From Ottelia alismoides (lineage: Eukaryota > Streptophyta > Magnoliopsida > Alismatales > Hydrocharitaceae), in the NCBI GenBank assembly GCA_037367405.1, contig JAZKJV010000087.1, forward strand, positions 124,001 through 188,000: a stretch of 64,000 nucleotides of DNA, in the 5' to 3' direction. The notes under the pieces were generated by a model. The model did no database searches. It had not been told where the DNA came from and saw nothing but the letters and a program-made list of their open reading frames with translations. Shown piece after piece: positions 34,986 through 47,230 of the stretch (within the stretch, counting starts at the first letter, position 1; each line of letters starts with the position of its first letter). A program made the translations under genes and the position numbers.

Positions 34986-37900
34986 TGATGAATACCCATT
35001 CATCACTCTTTATTCTTTTATTTTAGCTACAAAACCTATGCAAAACACATTGTATATTCATGTAAACAGCAATAATTATCAAATTGCATGCATCTTGTAA
35101 ATATGCATATTTAGCATGTTTTTGTGCATAAATAAAAGAATAAAGAAATAAAAGAAAAAGAGGGAAATATTTAGAATAAATATTGAGTGACCTAATCCCA
35201 AGGGAGGGCTCAGCATGGGCCTGACCGCAAAAGAACCAAGTAGAGAGAGATAAGGAAGCTCATGTATGTACATAAACCTATGTATAAAAATAAAAAGTAT
35301 TTTCCTCTTATTAAAAATAAAAATGTGTGCTTATTTATTTGTACATATTTTTAAATATAAAATTAAAATAAAAATGGGAAAAACAAATAAAAATAAAAAT
35401 AAATAAAATTCCCTTCATCATTGTACATAGACCATGTGTATAGAATAACCTATCTATTTATTTTGTTCTTGTAAATAAATAATTAAAATACAACAAAAAT
35501 ATTTTCATATTCCCCATTTCATGATGTAAATAAATAAAATAAAAAAATCATAAACACAAAAATAAAATAAAAATAAATAAAATAAAAACCAAAAGCCACC
35601 TTGTACATATACCATGTATATATGTAAATAAAAGTATTTATTTAACCTATGTAAATAATTAATAAAAATTAAATAAAAATACTCTTTTTCCAAATTTTAT
35701 TCTATAAATAAATAAAATATAAAATTGGAATAAATTGTATAAAAATAAATAATTAAAAATAAAAAATGCATATGTATATACCTGTATATAATAATATTTT
35801 GTAAATACATAAATTATATCTCAAAAAATAAATAAAAATCACTAAAAAATATTTTAAAAATAAATAAACATTTTTCCTTCTTTAACTTTTTCGAAATTTG
35901 GTCATTTATTATTTAATTTCCAAATAATTATTGAATGCTGGATTCCTATTGGTCCACGGGGGATGTTGACCCCCGGTCAACTCTCCCCCGCGGACCCCCT
36001 TCTCGCGGATCTGTGCACCTGTCCCGATTTCTCACAATTATCCCTGCCAGACCCGAGCTCCATTTACCCAAAACTCAGGTCCTAATCATCCTTGATACAA
36101 CCGAGATCCACGCCAGAGCATCCGCCTAGGGATCCATGCTTCACGGAACCCTGCCCGATCCCATCTTCTTGGACCTGTGCTACTATTTAGCCTCGCCTCC
36201 GGCCAGCTTTTCACACCATCCTTAACGCTGCTCCTTCGTCCCAGGACCTCCATCTCCTTCCATTGAGTGATAGCTTTGCGAGGGTGGTGTCGCAGAGAGG
36301 AGAGGACGCCATTAGCCATTGATCCAGCGACTCCTGCCGCCGTGCGCTGCCGCGAGGTGCGCCCGAGCCTCGGGCCCCGACGTCCCTTCGAAGCTACGAC
36401 CCAGAGCTTCCTGAGCTCATCCCCAGTCGGCTCCCGTCATCAGGTAGACACGATACCCTTCTGTTCATTGTCCATTTCGATTTTTACCTTTTCGCTCCGC
36501 CAGCTCCGCCCTAGTGGCCGGAGCTCCGCCAGTCCCCCTTACTCATACCGATACCCTCGCCGACTCATCGCTATCCTTCCTCCACGATCTGATCACCTCG
36601 GTCTTGACCACTCGAGTCAGGATCGAGTTGAGCTCCTTCCGCCGCCTTCGCCGGAGCTTGCATCCGCCTCCCACGTCGCTTCTTTCATCCATTTTTGAAT
36701 AACCCTCGCCGGAGCACTCCTCCGAACGAGACTTATCTTCTTTAGGTGAATAAAGAGGAATACCCCTCTTGGCCGAGCTTTCACGCCTTCATCGGAGCTC
36801 CTCCAGGTTGCTCGTCCCTCGTCGGACGATCTGACCATTGGATGCTTCATCGGAGGTGACCACTCGATGCGGACAGCCATCGCGAGTAGGACCACCCTCC
36901 CCGATTGTTCATCGGCTCGCTGGATCGTCTCCGGTGAGCCAGGGAACCTCAGCCAGGAGGAGTTCTTCCTCATCTATCGCCAGCCGTCAGATCCCCTTGC
37001 AGCGCCAGTTCACATCTCCACCGTCCATCCTCTGCGGTGTCAGACCGTCAGATCGTGGTCTGACGGACACGTGCCGCCCATGTTCGCCCGATCGCCTCCA
37101 CCGTTGGATCGTCCAGGCGGCTGCACCAGAGCCGCCCATCCGCAGCCAACCCCTGCCTCGACATCTGGCACCTTACGTGCACCGTCATGCGCCTCAGCTG
37201 CGTAATTGCACCCGCACCCCTGCAGTTTCTTGTTGTTCTAGTTTAGTTTAATAAATAAATTTTAGCTCTTGGACATATTGCACTTAGGACCTTAATACTT
37301 CTGCTATTTGCATTTTCGTCCCTGTCTGTGTGATACACGTGCTTCGTCACGTGATTTTTGGATAATTTGCATTGTATGGGCTCGTAGTTTCTGTGTGTTA
37401 TGAAATGAAGTTTATTTTCTGATATTTGCATCCATGCCCATGTGAATGACTTTATTCAACATATGCTGAATTAGTTGGGAATTTTGCATCTTATTCCCTG
37501 GGCTTTTAGCACGTGTTGCTAATAAGCCCCTAGAACTAAGTTTTCTTACATATAGGTCCCTCTGTGCCTTGAACACGTGCGTCGCGCGTGGAAAACTTGG
37601 AGTTTTTGCATGAGGGACCCCAAACTTTCTGGATTTGTTACTGTTGAGCCTCTGAAGTTACTTTTTATTACGTATAGGTCCCTGTGCACTGTGAGACCTT
37701 GTGCTACTTAAATAAAATATCAAATTAAGTCCAAATCGCGTGAAAATTGGACATGTATCTCCCGCCACTGTGTAAAACTTTCACCAAAAATTTGGTATAT
37801 TTTTGAGGCTTTTTAGTATTTTTAAAAATTCAAAAACAGTTGTTTTTGCCTCTGTCCAGATTAGAAAATCATAAAAAAAATAAAAATCTCTTTTGAAAAT

Positions 37901-38655
37901 TCTAAAAAATTCAGTATTTGTTAATTTTGGTATGTTTGATTTTCTGTGCTTTTTTGGCTATTTTTGGACTTATAAAAACCTTAAAAAATAAAAAACCCTT
38001 AAAAACTTATAAAATTCTGAAAAATTGTAGAAAATGCCAAAAATAATAAACTCTTTTTTTGAATTTTCTTTGTTGTTTATATTTTTCATAAAAATTACCT
38101 TCAGGCTGTGAAAGACCAATTTGATATTTTTTATGGGCCTTTGAAGCCTGGCTAAACAGTAGCTCACTGTTTTTGCCTTCTTTGATTCTTAGAAAATCAT
38201 ATAAAAATTAGAAAAATCTCAAAAATTCACCAAAAATAGTAAAAAACCTAAAAAACATAAAAATATTTTTGTTTGAATTTTTGGACCTTTTTTGAGTGAT
38301 TAAATAATTTGTTGAGCTTGCCTTGTATTTGCCTTGTCTTATTTTCTTTATTATTAAAAATCCAAAAAATATAAGAATAATTAAAAACCACCAAAAATAT
38401 TTGTTTTTGCTTTCTTTCTTTTTAGACTACTTCGTAGGCCGCAAGGTCAATTCATGCTCCCTGAGTCCGACCCTGGGTGCTACACCAGGCTAATCTCATA
38501 GCCAGGACCGCTAGTTTTGCTCCTATTGTTTTATCTTGTTGATTGGTGGTCTGCTCTTTATTTTTCTTGATTGACTGATCTATCTCCGAGATCCGGGTTG
38601 CAACGACCCTAGTTCTATTATATTCACCCGAGTCTTGGTGAGATCTCGGTCATCA
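34986..38655 (+). mobile_element. Solo LTR (copy P1), 3,670 bp, TSD GATAT
   Basis: Starts TGATGAATACCCATTCATCA and ends TCTCGGTCATCA, flanked by perfect 5-bp TSD GATAT (34,981-34,985 and 38,656-38,660). Zones: A-rich (35.1-35.93 kb), GC-rich with CACGTG words (35.94-37.24 kb), a phrase-rich zone (37.25-37.7 kb), T-rich (37.7-38.42 kb), and an end block with ATGCTCCCTGAGTCCGACC near 38,452. No gag or pol. TG...CA ends with a 5-bp TSD indicate an LTR left by recombination. A short-LTR element lacking coding capacity is less likely, as no internal repeat pair is visible. Confidence 0.8.
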
Positions 38656-38659
38656 GATA

Positions 38660-39115
38660 TACCTAAGGGAAGATGCACGTATGGTTGATGACTCAAACGA
38701 GGGTCGTTAGAGGCAAGGAGGCAAGAGCAATGATCGCTGAAGTAAGGGTTTCGAGGATGGGTTGCATGTAGAATGAGAAAGAAAGGTCTGGAATCATTCT
38801 GTTTATAGACATTAGCGACCACATGATGTGCTCTCCTAGTGCTCACCCTTAATTCATAACGTGTCATGTCACGCACCTTGCGAACTTCAAACGAGCGGGT
38901 ACATCAGGCGAGCATGAGTGTTGTTCGAGTGCTCGCCCACTAATTCAAAGAGGAACCACACCAAAATAGGTTCGAAATTCAAGCAGGTGAGGCATTAGGT
39001 GAGCACGTATATTGGCCAAGTTCTCGCCCATCTCAAGGAGAGCACTTGTGCTTGCCCAACCCTCGCTAAAATGTGCTCGCTTTTAACCCCTTTTTTTGTA
39101 GTAAGGGAAGTTACA
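38660..39115 (+). mobile_element. CACTA-type right end with GTGCTCGCC subterminal motifs (copy 1)
   Basis: Repeated GAGTGCTCGCCCAC, GGTGAGCAC and AGAGCACTTGTGCTTGCCC in both orientations, ending TTTTTTTGTAGTAAG near 39,108, a degraded CACTA terminus. Confidence 0.5.
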
Positions 39116-40539
39116 CCGAGTGGATGAGGGCCATGTGGAGGAGTGGTAGAGTAGCACTGGATTCGAGGAAAACAATAATGTTAGAGGAGAGTTTGAGGAG
39201 GAGTTGGAGGGCAAGAGAAACAAAGTAAAAGAAAGGGCGGGTAACAACCTATTAATTGAAAGATTCATTAGTGGTCCCTTACCCAACCATGATAAGTGAT
39301 AGTATCCATTTACGGAGATAACTGTGTCGATTGAGAACATTAACATCGGTTTGCACCCTGCGACGTAGCTAGTAACCATCATCGATAATTTTTTTTAGCA
39401 ACGACAGCTTCTAAAAACCATCGATGAATATAACTAATCTTTATGTAACAAATGTCTATATGTTAAATAATTAAATTTAATAATTTCCCTCTTATTATTG
39501 TACAGGGAATTTATTAGCTTTAGAAAACTTCGATAGGATTATTTACATGAACTACATACAATTTATTTTTTAAATTTTTTAAGTGCACGTAAGTATCTTA
39601 AGGGCTTTCTTTTATTTTATTCCATTTTGGATCGGTGAATATTAAATATATGTGATGTAATCTTTTGGAAACTGTAACTAATTAATATGATTTTCAACAA
39701 ATAGTCAAAGTATAATAAATTTCATCAATTGTTCTTACTTAGGAGTATGGAATGCATATATTTTAGATAATATGAACTCACTACAGTGTATAATTTCGAT
39801 AATACAAAGTATATCGACATTGTTGAGCCAAAAGTAAATTGTATTTCATATTAGTTTAATTACATATATAACGTGCACCCCCATCCGACCATCCACCTCA
39901 ATGCATATATACACCCATCTCCCCATATATAACTCTTAATCATACCTCCACATATTATATCCCTCTCTCCCATATCTACCCACTATATGTGTGAGGATGT
40001 ATGTGTACATATAGACATACATAGACACACAATAAATAGTTCTTAAGTAAACTAACCCTAATTGGCAAGTAAATAATGTAATTCAAGTCAAGTATAACAT
40101 TATTCATATTCTATGTTATCGTTGTCCAAGTTGTGTAATCATATTAACAAGTTATACCTCAAGTTATTTAAGCATAATAATACACAATAATGTCATGGTA
40201 TTCCTATTGATAGGTTTAGTCATTATAAATCATCAACAAGGTATTCCAACAAGAATTAAATTGAGAAGGATATTTAGTATTCAAACTTATTATACACCTT
40301 TAATCATGTTATTGGTTGCAGAATTTCATCATATACCTTACATGCATGCAATTTTTCATCTGTAGTAGACAACCATCATCAAATCTAACAATAAATGGTT
40401 ATTAAACATGTCGTATGAAAATAAAAAACAAGTTTAAGCACTCAAAGCATTGATAATAATGAATAATCTATCAACTAAAATATCATAACATGAATGATAT
40501 GGAACGCAATACTAAAAAATGAGAGAAAGGATGAAGGGG

Positions 40540-40979
40540 CATACCTAAGCAAAGATGTGTGAGTGGTTGGATGACCCAAACGAGGATCACCGGAGGCAAG
40601 GATGGCAGTGCAACAATCGCTAGAGCAAGGGCTTCGGGGATGTGTTGCAGGTAAAATAAGAAAGAAAGGCATGCAATCATCATGTTTATAGATAATGGCA
40701 AGCACTTGACATGAGCACATGATGTGCTCGCCTTTAATTCATAATGCGCCACACGCCACACCTTGTGAAATTCAAACGGATGAGTATAGTGGGTGAACAC
40801 GAGTGTTAGCCGGGTCTTCGGTCACTAATTCGAAGAGGCACCATACAAAATAGGCCCGAAATTCAAGTGGGAGAGACACTGGACGAGCACAAATTAAGTG
40901 CTCGCCCGTCTCCAAGAGAGCACATGTGCTTTCCCAACCCTCACTCGAATGTGCTCTCCATTAACACTTTTTTGTAGTG
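40540..40979 (+). mobile_element. CACTA-type right end (copy 2)
   Basis: Same subterminal motifs as copy 1, ending CTTTTTTGTAGTG at 40,979, the complement of CACTACAAAAAAG. The tandem duplication extends beyond this end, so it was copied by a segmental event, not by transposition. Confidence 0.55.
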
Positions 40980-41275
40980 AAGGGAGTTGCACTCATTGGA
41001 TAAGGGCCATGGGGAGGAGTGTCAGAGTAGCACTAGATTCGAGGAAAACAGTAGGGTTAGAGGAGATCAGGAGGAGGAGTTAGAGGGCAGGAGAAGCAAA
41101 GTAAAAGAAAGGATGGGTAACATACTATTAATTGAAATATTCATTAGTGGTTCCTTACCCGACCCATGATAAGTGATAATAGCCGTTAAGGGAGATAAAT
41201 ATGTCGATTGAGGACATTGGCATTAGTTTGCACCAAGCGATGTAGCTAGTTGAGAACCATCGATGGATATAACGA

Positions 41276-41638
41276 AAAATATTTTCAAATATAGTGACAT
41301 TGTTGGCAATGTTCATATTACCAGATATACTTTTTATTAACCCATGGGCTTGTTAATGTCAGCGGGTTATATAAATCACGGTGGTTTAGACACTTGCTGA
41401 TGTAGCTTGCAACGACCAGTAGTGGTTGTAAGGGAAACCTCGACGTATTAGTAACCACTGACAAATACCATCTCAATTACAACGATAGTTTGAATGCAAC
41501 ATCGATATTTCACAAACCTACTAACGAGCATATTTAAATTAGAGGTGTCTAATGTCCGATCTTGGAGGGCCAAAAGTGTCTGACAAGAAAGATCTGACAA
41601 TTGTTGTATCGACGCCTCTCTCAGCTCTGGACACCCAC
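41276..41638. other. Possible CACTA sequence left of the large solo LTR
   Basis: Contains GTAGTGGTTG, AGTAACCACTG and similar words that recur right of the LTR (CAGTAGTTACCA near 52,709), suggesting both sides were one repeat before insertion. No left terminus found. Confidence 0.35.
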
Positions 41639-41978
41639 CCAACTCAAGTGTGTCAATAAACAATTATCCCACAACTATAATAATGTAATAAATATAACTG
41701 AGATAAAATTTATTATACCCTACAAATAAGTACGTATAATACACAGGTGTAGGGATCAAACCACAAAGGAGCAATGTGAAAATGTGTAAAAAATTGACTA
41801 TCAAGAAGAAAAATAACAAATGTATTTTTGTGCTTTTATAAGTTTTTCTAATTTTTATGGGTTTTTAATATTTTATATTTTTATGGATTTTTAATTTATT
41901 TTTTATTTTAAATTTTATAATTTTTACTTCCTTTCCATTTTTAAAAAGTAACAAGTATATATATAAGTATATATAATA

Positions 41979-42369
41979 AGGAAAAAATGGGGCTGCCCCC
42001 TGGGGGCAGCCAACATGGCTGCCCCCTCCCCATTTTTCGGCGTTTTTTTTTATTTTTTTGAAAAATAAAACCATTTATATTCATCCATATATCTCTCCTA
42101 CATGCCATTCGAATTTCGTCAGAAACAGAGACTCCTACGGCCTCCATCTCGATGGTATCAATTTAAAAAAATCCTGTTACCGTTAAAAAATTACTGTCCG
42201 GATGGAGGCCGTAGGAGTCTCTGTTTCTGACGAAATTCGAATGGTATATAGGAGGGATATAGGGATGAATGTAAATGGTGTTATTTTTCAAAAACAATAA
42301 AAAAAATTACCCAAATAAGGCGGGGGCAGCCATGTTGGCTGCCCCCAGGGGGCAGCCACATATGACCCA
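41979..42369 (-). mobile_element. Foldback element E3
   Basis: 391 bp, TA-rich flanks. Ends GGGGGCAGCCAACATGGCTG and CAGCCATGTTGGCTGCCCCC. Arms TTTCGTCAGAAACAGAGACT and GAGTCTCTGTTTCTGACGAA. Loop ACCGTTAAAAAA (minus orientation of the central motif). Confidence 0.9.
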
Positions 42370-42385
42370 TATAATAATATGTATA

Positions 42386-45212
42386 GGGAAGCTGCTGCAA
42401 GTAGCAGCTAAGTTGGCTGCTCGACCGATCCAGACCATCCATCACGACCAAGATCAATCGTCTGATCACACGGGCAATCTGCTCTCGCAAGTCTTCCCCC
42501 CTCCCTCCCCAGTTCCCACCCGACGCCCGCCCGCCCCTTCCCTCCCCATCTCGCGCCCTACCTCCAGTCCCCACCCGACGCCCGCCTGCTCCTTCCTTCC
42601 CCATATCGAGCCCTACTTCCGGTTGCTGCTCTCCCTCCATGTACACCTCTTCTCTCCATCACGGCATCACCCCTTTCTTTCCCAACCCTTTTCCCCTGCA
42701 CGTGCTCTCTCTCCCATAGCCCTCGTTCCGATCGCAGCCCCACCACCTTCTGCTCCGCTGCCGTGTACTCCCCGTCGCCGCCCCTCCCCTCCGAGCTCCC
42801 TCCCCTCGCGGATAAGGGACTGAAATGATCAGAACATTCGCGGCTAAGGAACCTCCGAGCTCCCTCCACTCCCAAATGCAACGGAACATAAACCTGAACT
42901 AATCCCAATATCATGCCAATTTTTGCACAAGAACGGAATTGAGATGTTCTAATCTCTTGGCTTTAGATTTGCAAATAATGAACTAATATTGAAGAACTGC
43001 TATAGAACTGGCAAGTGATGCAAATACTCAAGTTTAAAAGGAAATCATATTATATCAAACACACAATTAATCCATATGTGATCACCTAATATCTGATTCA
43101 CGTTATCTTCAAATACATCCCAGAAACAATTAGAAGTTTGATCCACCGTTATTTTGAGATGTATTGGATCCCGTGAAAATTTGTGCTCTGTAGGCTGCTT
43201 AAGTTCCAAATCACATGAAAGGAGAATTGAGTTCAAGTTAAGCATCGTATCGAGAAAAAACCATCTTTTGATTGAGAATAGTGCATAAGAATGGTAAGAG
43301 TGGGGTCCTTTGTGTTATCAAATGTGTAACATGAACATCAAGCTTCCATCAAACCACTCAATTAAGCATGAACATTCAGATTTGAGATGGGTCGCATCCT
43401 CCTATTCGCCATTCCCCCGCATCTCCTCGCAAAACCCGATTGCCCGCCTCTCCTTGCAGATTTTTAGCAGATATACAATGCGATAATCCAATATGTCAAT
43501 TTTTCATTCTCAAACATGTAATTGTCTCACATTTGGACCTACATATTGTTTTTCAATGATTATATTTTTGTATTGTTTGAAATGCAGGAAAATGGTGGCT
43601 TCACGAACGGATTAGTATTAAAGAAAATTCAAATAATCGTAAGTTGGGATTGCAGGAAAACGACATCTTACCTATGTCATTTCTTTGAACTGGACATGCA
43701 GTTCTTAAGGGGGTCTTGTTGTTCTTGGAAAAACATGGACATGTTGCTTACTGAACATATAGGAGGAAGCTGGTCTTTTCTCCATGTTCTGAATGTGCTA
43801 AAGAGATTTACAATAACATTCAATCTGAATCATTTTAGTTGATATTTTTCTTTCTGTAGTTCTTGTATAGCCTTAAAGAGATCTTATTGTAATTATATTT
43901 TATTCTCCTTAGTTAATTTGTATAGGTATTATGTATGCTTATGTGAGTGGTTGACAATTGATGCCTACTGATGATTTTTTTGAGACAAAATTGTATTAAA
44001 GGTTGGTGGGATGTTGATTTTTAGACTTGATGTTGGTAGAAGTTCCGGTGAAGACACTTGCGAAAAAGGTGGTGAGAATTGATCTGTGCAGGTAGAAATA
44101 TCAACAGATGAAACTGAATGCTGGTTTAATCTTTTCAACCGTCGTATTGGATGGTGGAGTAGTTTAGAATAGTATTGGATGTTGGTAGATGTCCCAATGA
44201 AGACAATGAGGATGTTGCTATCTGTATATTCTTTATTTTGTTTTCTCTATATCGTCAATCAAAATAGAAACAGTGTGCATATGTCGAATGGACTGCTAGA
44301 TTGCATCCACTGACCATATTTCTGATGTCTTAGCATATTTGTGTCTAACTAGTGTTTGAATTCATTAAATGCATACCAAATCAGTGGACTCAATATTGCT
44401 GATAATCAATACAATTTGAAGTATTAATTGCACAAGATGTAATCTATCCAGATTCTAGAATTTTTATATGTCTTTGCGGATGGTACGACACAGGGGAGAA
44501 GAGAGGGCAGGATTGCTTTTAGCTCGGAGGAAGCTTGTGTACTGCTCCTCAAACTAAAAGTTTTGTGTCTGGTTGCAATTGAATCGAATTTATTCTTTAT
44601 CAAACTCTTCTTTTTTACAAGAAATCATTAGGAACCAAAATATAAAATGCAGACCTATCTTATACCACATGGAAACATTCATTATCCATTAATAGATAAA
44701 TTGATTCGACCCTGTGGATTTTGTGACATGACAATTTAGAATAGAAACAAGTTAAATTCATGTTGACGTGAATGTTCTGATCATTTCAATCACTTAGCCG
44801 CGAGGGGAGGGAGCTCGGAGGAGAGGGGCGGCGACGGGGAGCACACGGTAGCGGAGCAGAAGGTGGTGGGGCTGCGATCGGAACGAGGGCTATGGGAGAG
44901 AGAGCACGTGCAGGGGAAAGGGTTGGGAAAGAAAGGGGTGATGGAGAGAAGAGGTGTACATGGAGGGAGAGCAGCAACCGGAAGTAGGGCGCGATATGGG
45001 GAAGGAAGGAGCAGGCGGGCGTCGGGTGGGGACTGGAGGTAGGGCGCGAGATGGGGAGGGAAGGGGCGGGCAGGCGTCGGTGGGAACTGGGGAGTGAGGG
45101 GGAAGACTTGCGAGAGAAGATTGCCCCTGTGATCAGATGGTTGATCTTGGCCGTGATGGACGGTCTGGATCGGTCGAGCAGCCAACTTAGCTGCTACTTG
45201 CAGCAACTTCCC
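42386..45212. mobile_element. 2.8-kb element with 450-bp terminal inverted repeats, TA-flanked (E4)
   Basis: Inverted repeats at 42,386-42,840 and 44,771-45,212 are nearly identical by eye. They start GGGAAGCTGCTGCAAGTAGC (right end one mismatch). TA lies directly outside both ends (42,384-42,385 and 45,213-45,214). The subterminal palindrome AGCAGCTAAGTTGGCTGCT recalls the foldback family. Inner parts of the TIRs are C-rich (42,490-42,810), resembling captured 5' UTR. No 9-bp TSD, so not an obvious Mutator-like element. Confidence 0.85.
42841..44770. other. Interior of the E4 element
   Basis: About 1.9 kb, AT-moderate. A GC-rich phrase GGGTCGCATCCTCCTATTCG (43,389) and an acceptor-like tract before GAAAATGGTGGC (43,588), followed by a roughly 85-codon open stretch, suggest captured gene fragments. 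Translation (LKKIQIIVSWDCRKTTSYLC) is not recognised. No transposase motif. Confidence 0.35.
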
Positions 45213-47225
45213 TATTCTCATTATAAATACTATATATGATATAAATATATAATATATATTATGAAGAAAATACAATAAAGTACAATCCTTTTTATTTTTT
45301 AAAGTTTTTAAATATATCATAGGTATTTATAATTAATAATAATTATAAGTAATATGTAGTAGTACTATAGATATAGGCTATATATAATATTATCTTTATG
45401 AATATAACTTTATATAGTAAAAAATTATAAAATAAAATATTTTTATGTTTAAATGTTTATCTCTATTTTTTGTAATTTTATGATTATTTTTGCTAATTTT
45501 TATGATTTTTTATTTAATTAAAAATGTCAAAACATGGACTTATAATAATAGGCCATATTTTTTGAATTTAAAAATAGATAAATCTCTCAAAAATTTCCAA
45601 AACTATTTTAAATATATTATATACAATATAGACAAAATTAAGAAATGGAAACAAATATTTTTGGGCTTTTATATAATTTTTACTGATTTTTATAATTTTT
45701 TTAGGTTTTTTAATTTCTAGAGTTTTTCTATTATAATTTTTAGTGATTTTTGGTTTGGAGTTGCAAAATACAATAATAAATATACCTATTTTTGGAATTT
45801 TTAAAAGTTATTTTATATTTTTTGTATTTTTAAAAGCTAGTAGGGAATAAATGCTTTGTTTTTTTAATTTAATATAAAAATAGAATAAAAAGCTTTCATG
45901 AAAATATATGTAATAAAGTCTAATACCATGCATCTATCCTAATTTTCTTAGAATTTTTAGAGTGTCATAGTCATTTAATAAAAATAAAAGTAAAAAAAGA
46001 AAATACGTTACTAACATGGGTATTTTTGTAATATTCCAAAATGTCAAGGACCTAGATGAAATTTTCTCATAAAATATATCATGTAATGCAAAAGTTACAT
46101 GGCTAAAATTAAATATGCAAACCCCAAGGGGGCCTCTACAAAATGTCCGCTGCCTCACGTGTATGCGCATGTGAGGTGACGTGGTGGAGGACCTCGATGC
46201 AAATAAAGTAAAGACAAGGTCTATATACAAATATTGCAAATTATTTGAACTACAGTTGAAAGTTTTAGGACTAAAATAAAATACAAAAAGGTTGGGGTAG
46301 ACTATGAAAAATAGCCCTCGCACGTCGATCAACGACTGGGGATCTTTCCCTCTCCATGCGTCGAGCATTGATGAGGCGATGATGGTTCATTCGAACATGC
46401 GAGATTAAATCACCATCGAACGATCCATCGGCTGGTGGCACTCTGATCTTACGGCTGCTGCTACACGAGATAGACTGTTCTTGATCGGACAGTTCTCGGA
46501 GTGTATAGAAGAACACTCCAAGAACAGCCCCCTACTAAGCTTTGATTCATCCTTCGACGTGACTTTGGTCACCGATCTCCACGAGAACATGCCCACGAGG
46601 TTTTTAGGAGCCTCCTGCATCAGTTGGATGTCTCAAAAAGGTCTAGGACCTAGCAAGGGAGCCCTGGTGTCTCGATTTGCTCCGGCGACCTAGATCTTGC
46701 TCCCGGTTTAATTCAGCACCGGATGGGGTCCATTTGGTTAAAAACCTGCAGGGTTAGCTTTGAGGCACAAAAGCAAAGCTTCCGAGCCCAAAAGTTGCCA
46801 AAAAGAGCATGGAACTGGATGAGGGAAAAGCTCTGGTGAAAGGTCATGGAGGAGCTTCATCGGACCTCGATTCGAGCAGAATCGAGGGTGATATGATGGG
46901 GGTTGTGTGAAGAACATAAAGGGGAAGATGTTCAAAGTGTTACTAGGTTGAAACAATAGCTGGGACTACGAGAAACAGTGGCCGGAGCACTTGCTACAAC
47001 GAACTACGTTTTTGTGATTTTAAGAAATATGCGATGAAATTAACCAAAATAAAAAGCCGAACAACCTTATTGCTAATGCTCGAAATTGAAAGTGCAAAGA
47101 AAAAGGAGCTCACATGTCTGAGAACAAGAAGCACATAAGCTTTACTGGGAGATCTCCGATGATGCTTGGATCATGTTTTCCCCACCTTACGCACGTTGTA
47201 AATCACTCGAGGAGCACACTGTTAC
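45213..47225 (-). other. Body of LTR M3 between nested elements
   Basis: T/A-rich zone (45.23-46.0 kb), phrase-rich zone with CCTCACGTGTATGCGCATGTG (46,153) resembling 32.4 kb in reverse, then the GC-rich zone (46.27-47.2 kb). ORFs here are not supported as genes. Confidence 0.5.
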
Positions 47226-47230
47226 CTTAC

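Larger units (their letters stand above)
33620..41275 (+). repeat. Tandem duplication of a ~1.85-kb unit, first copy interrupted
   Basis: Copy 1 is 33,620-34,985 plus 38,656-39,430. Copy 2 is 39,440-41,275. They match throughout (for example TAGGTTTAGTCATTATAA at 34,651 and 40,212). Copy 1 also has about 240 bp extra near 34,210-34,455. The interruption in copy 1 is the solo LTR at 34,986-38,655. The matching empty site in copy 2 is near 40,538-40,545. Confidence 0.85.

Noticed and set aside
36086..37251. Several overlapping ORFs of 77-143 residues
   Set aside because: GC-rich zone of solo LTR P1. Open frames occur in several phases on both strands with no domain and no conservation in the other LTR copies.
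42275..42914. Pro/Ser-rich ORFs of up to 182 residues, repeated in reverse at 44.8-45.3 kb
   Set aside because: They lie in the C-rich terminal inverted repeats of the E4 element. Translation is low-complexity and present in both copies because of the inverted repeat.
42386..45212. Mutator-like element (Pack-MULE) call
   Set aside because: Long TIRs and possible captured exons would fit, but no 9-bp TSD is present. Only TA matches outside the ends, so the superfamily is left open.
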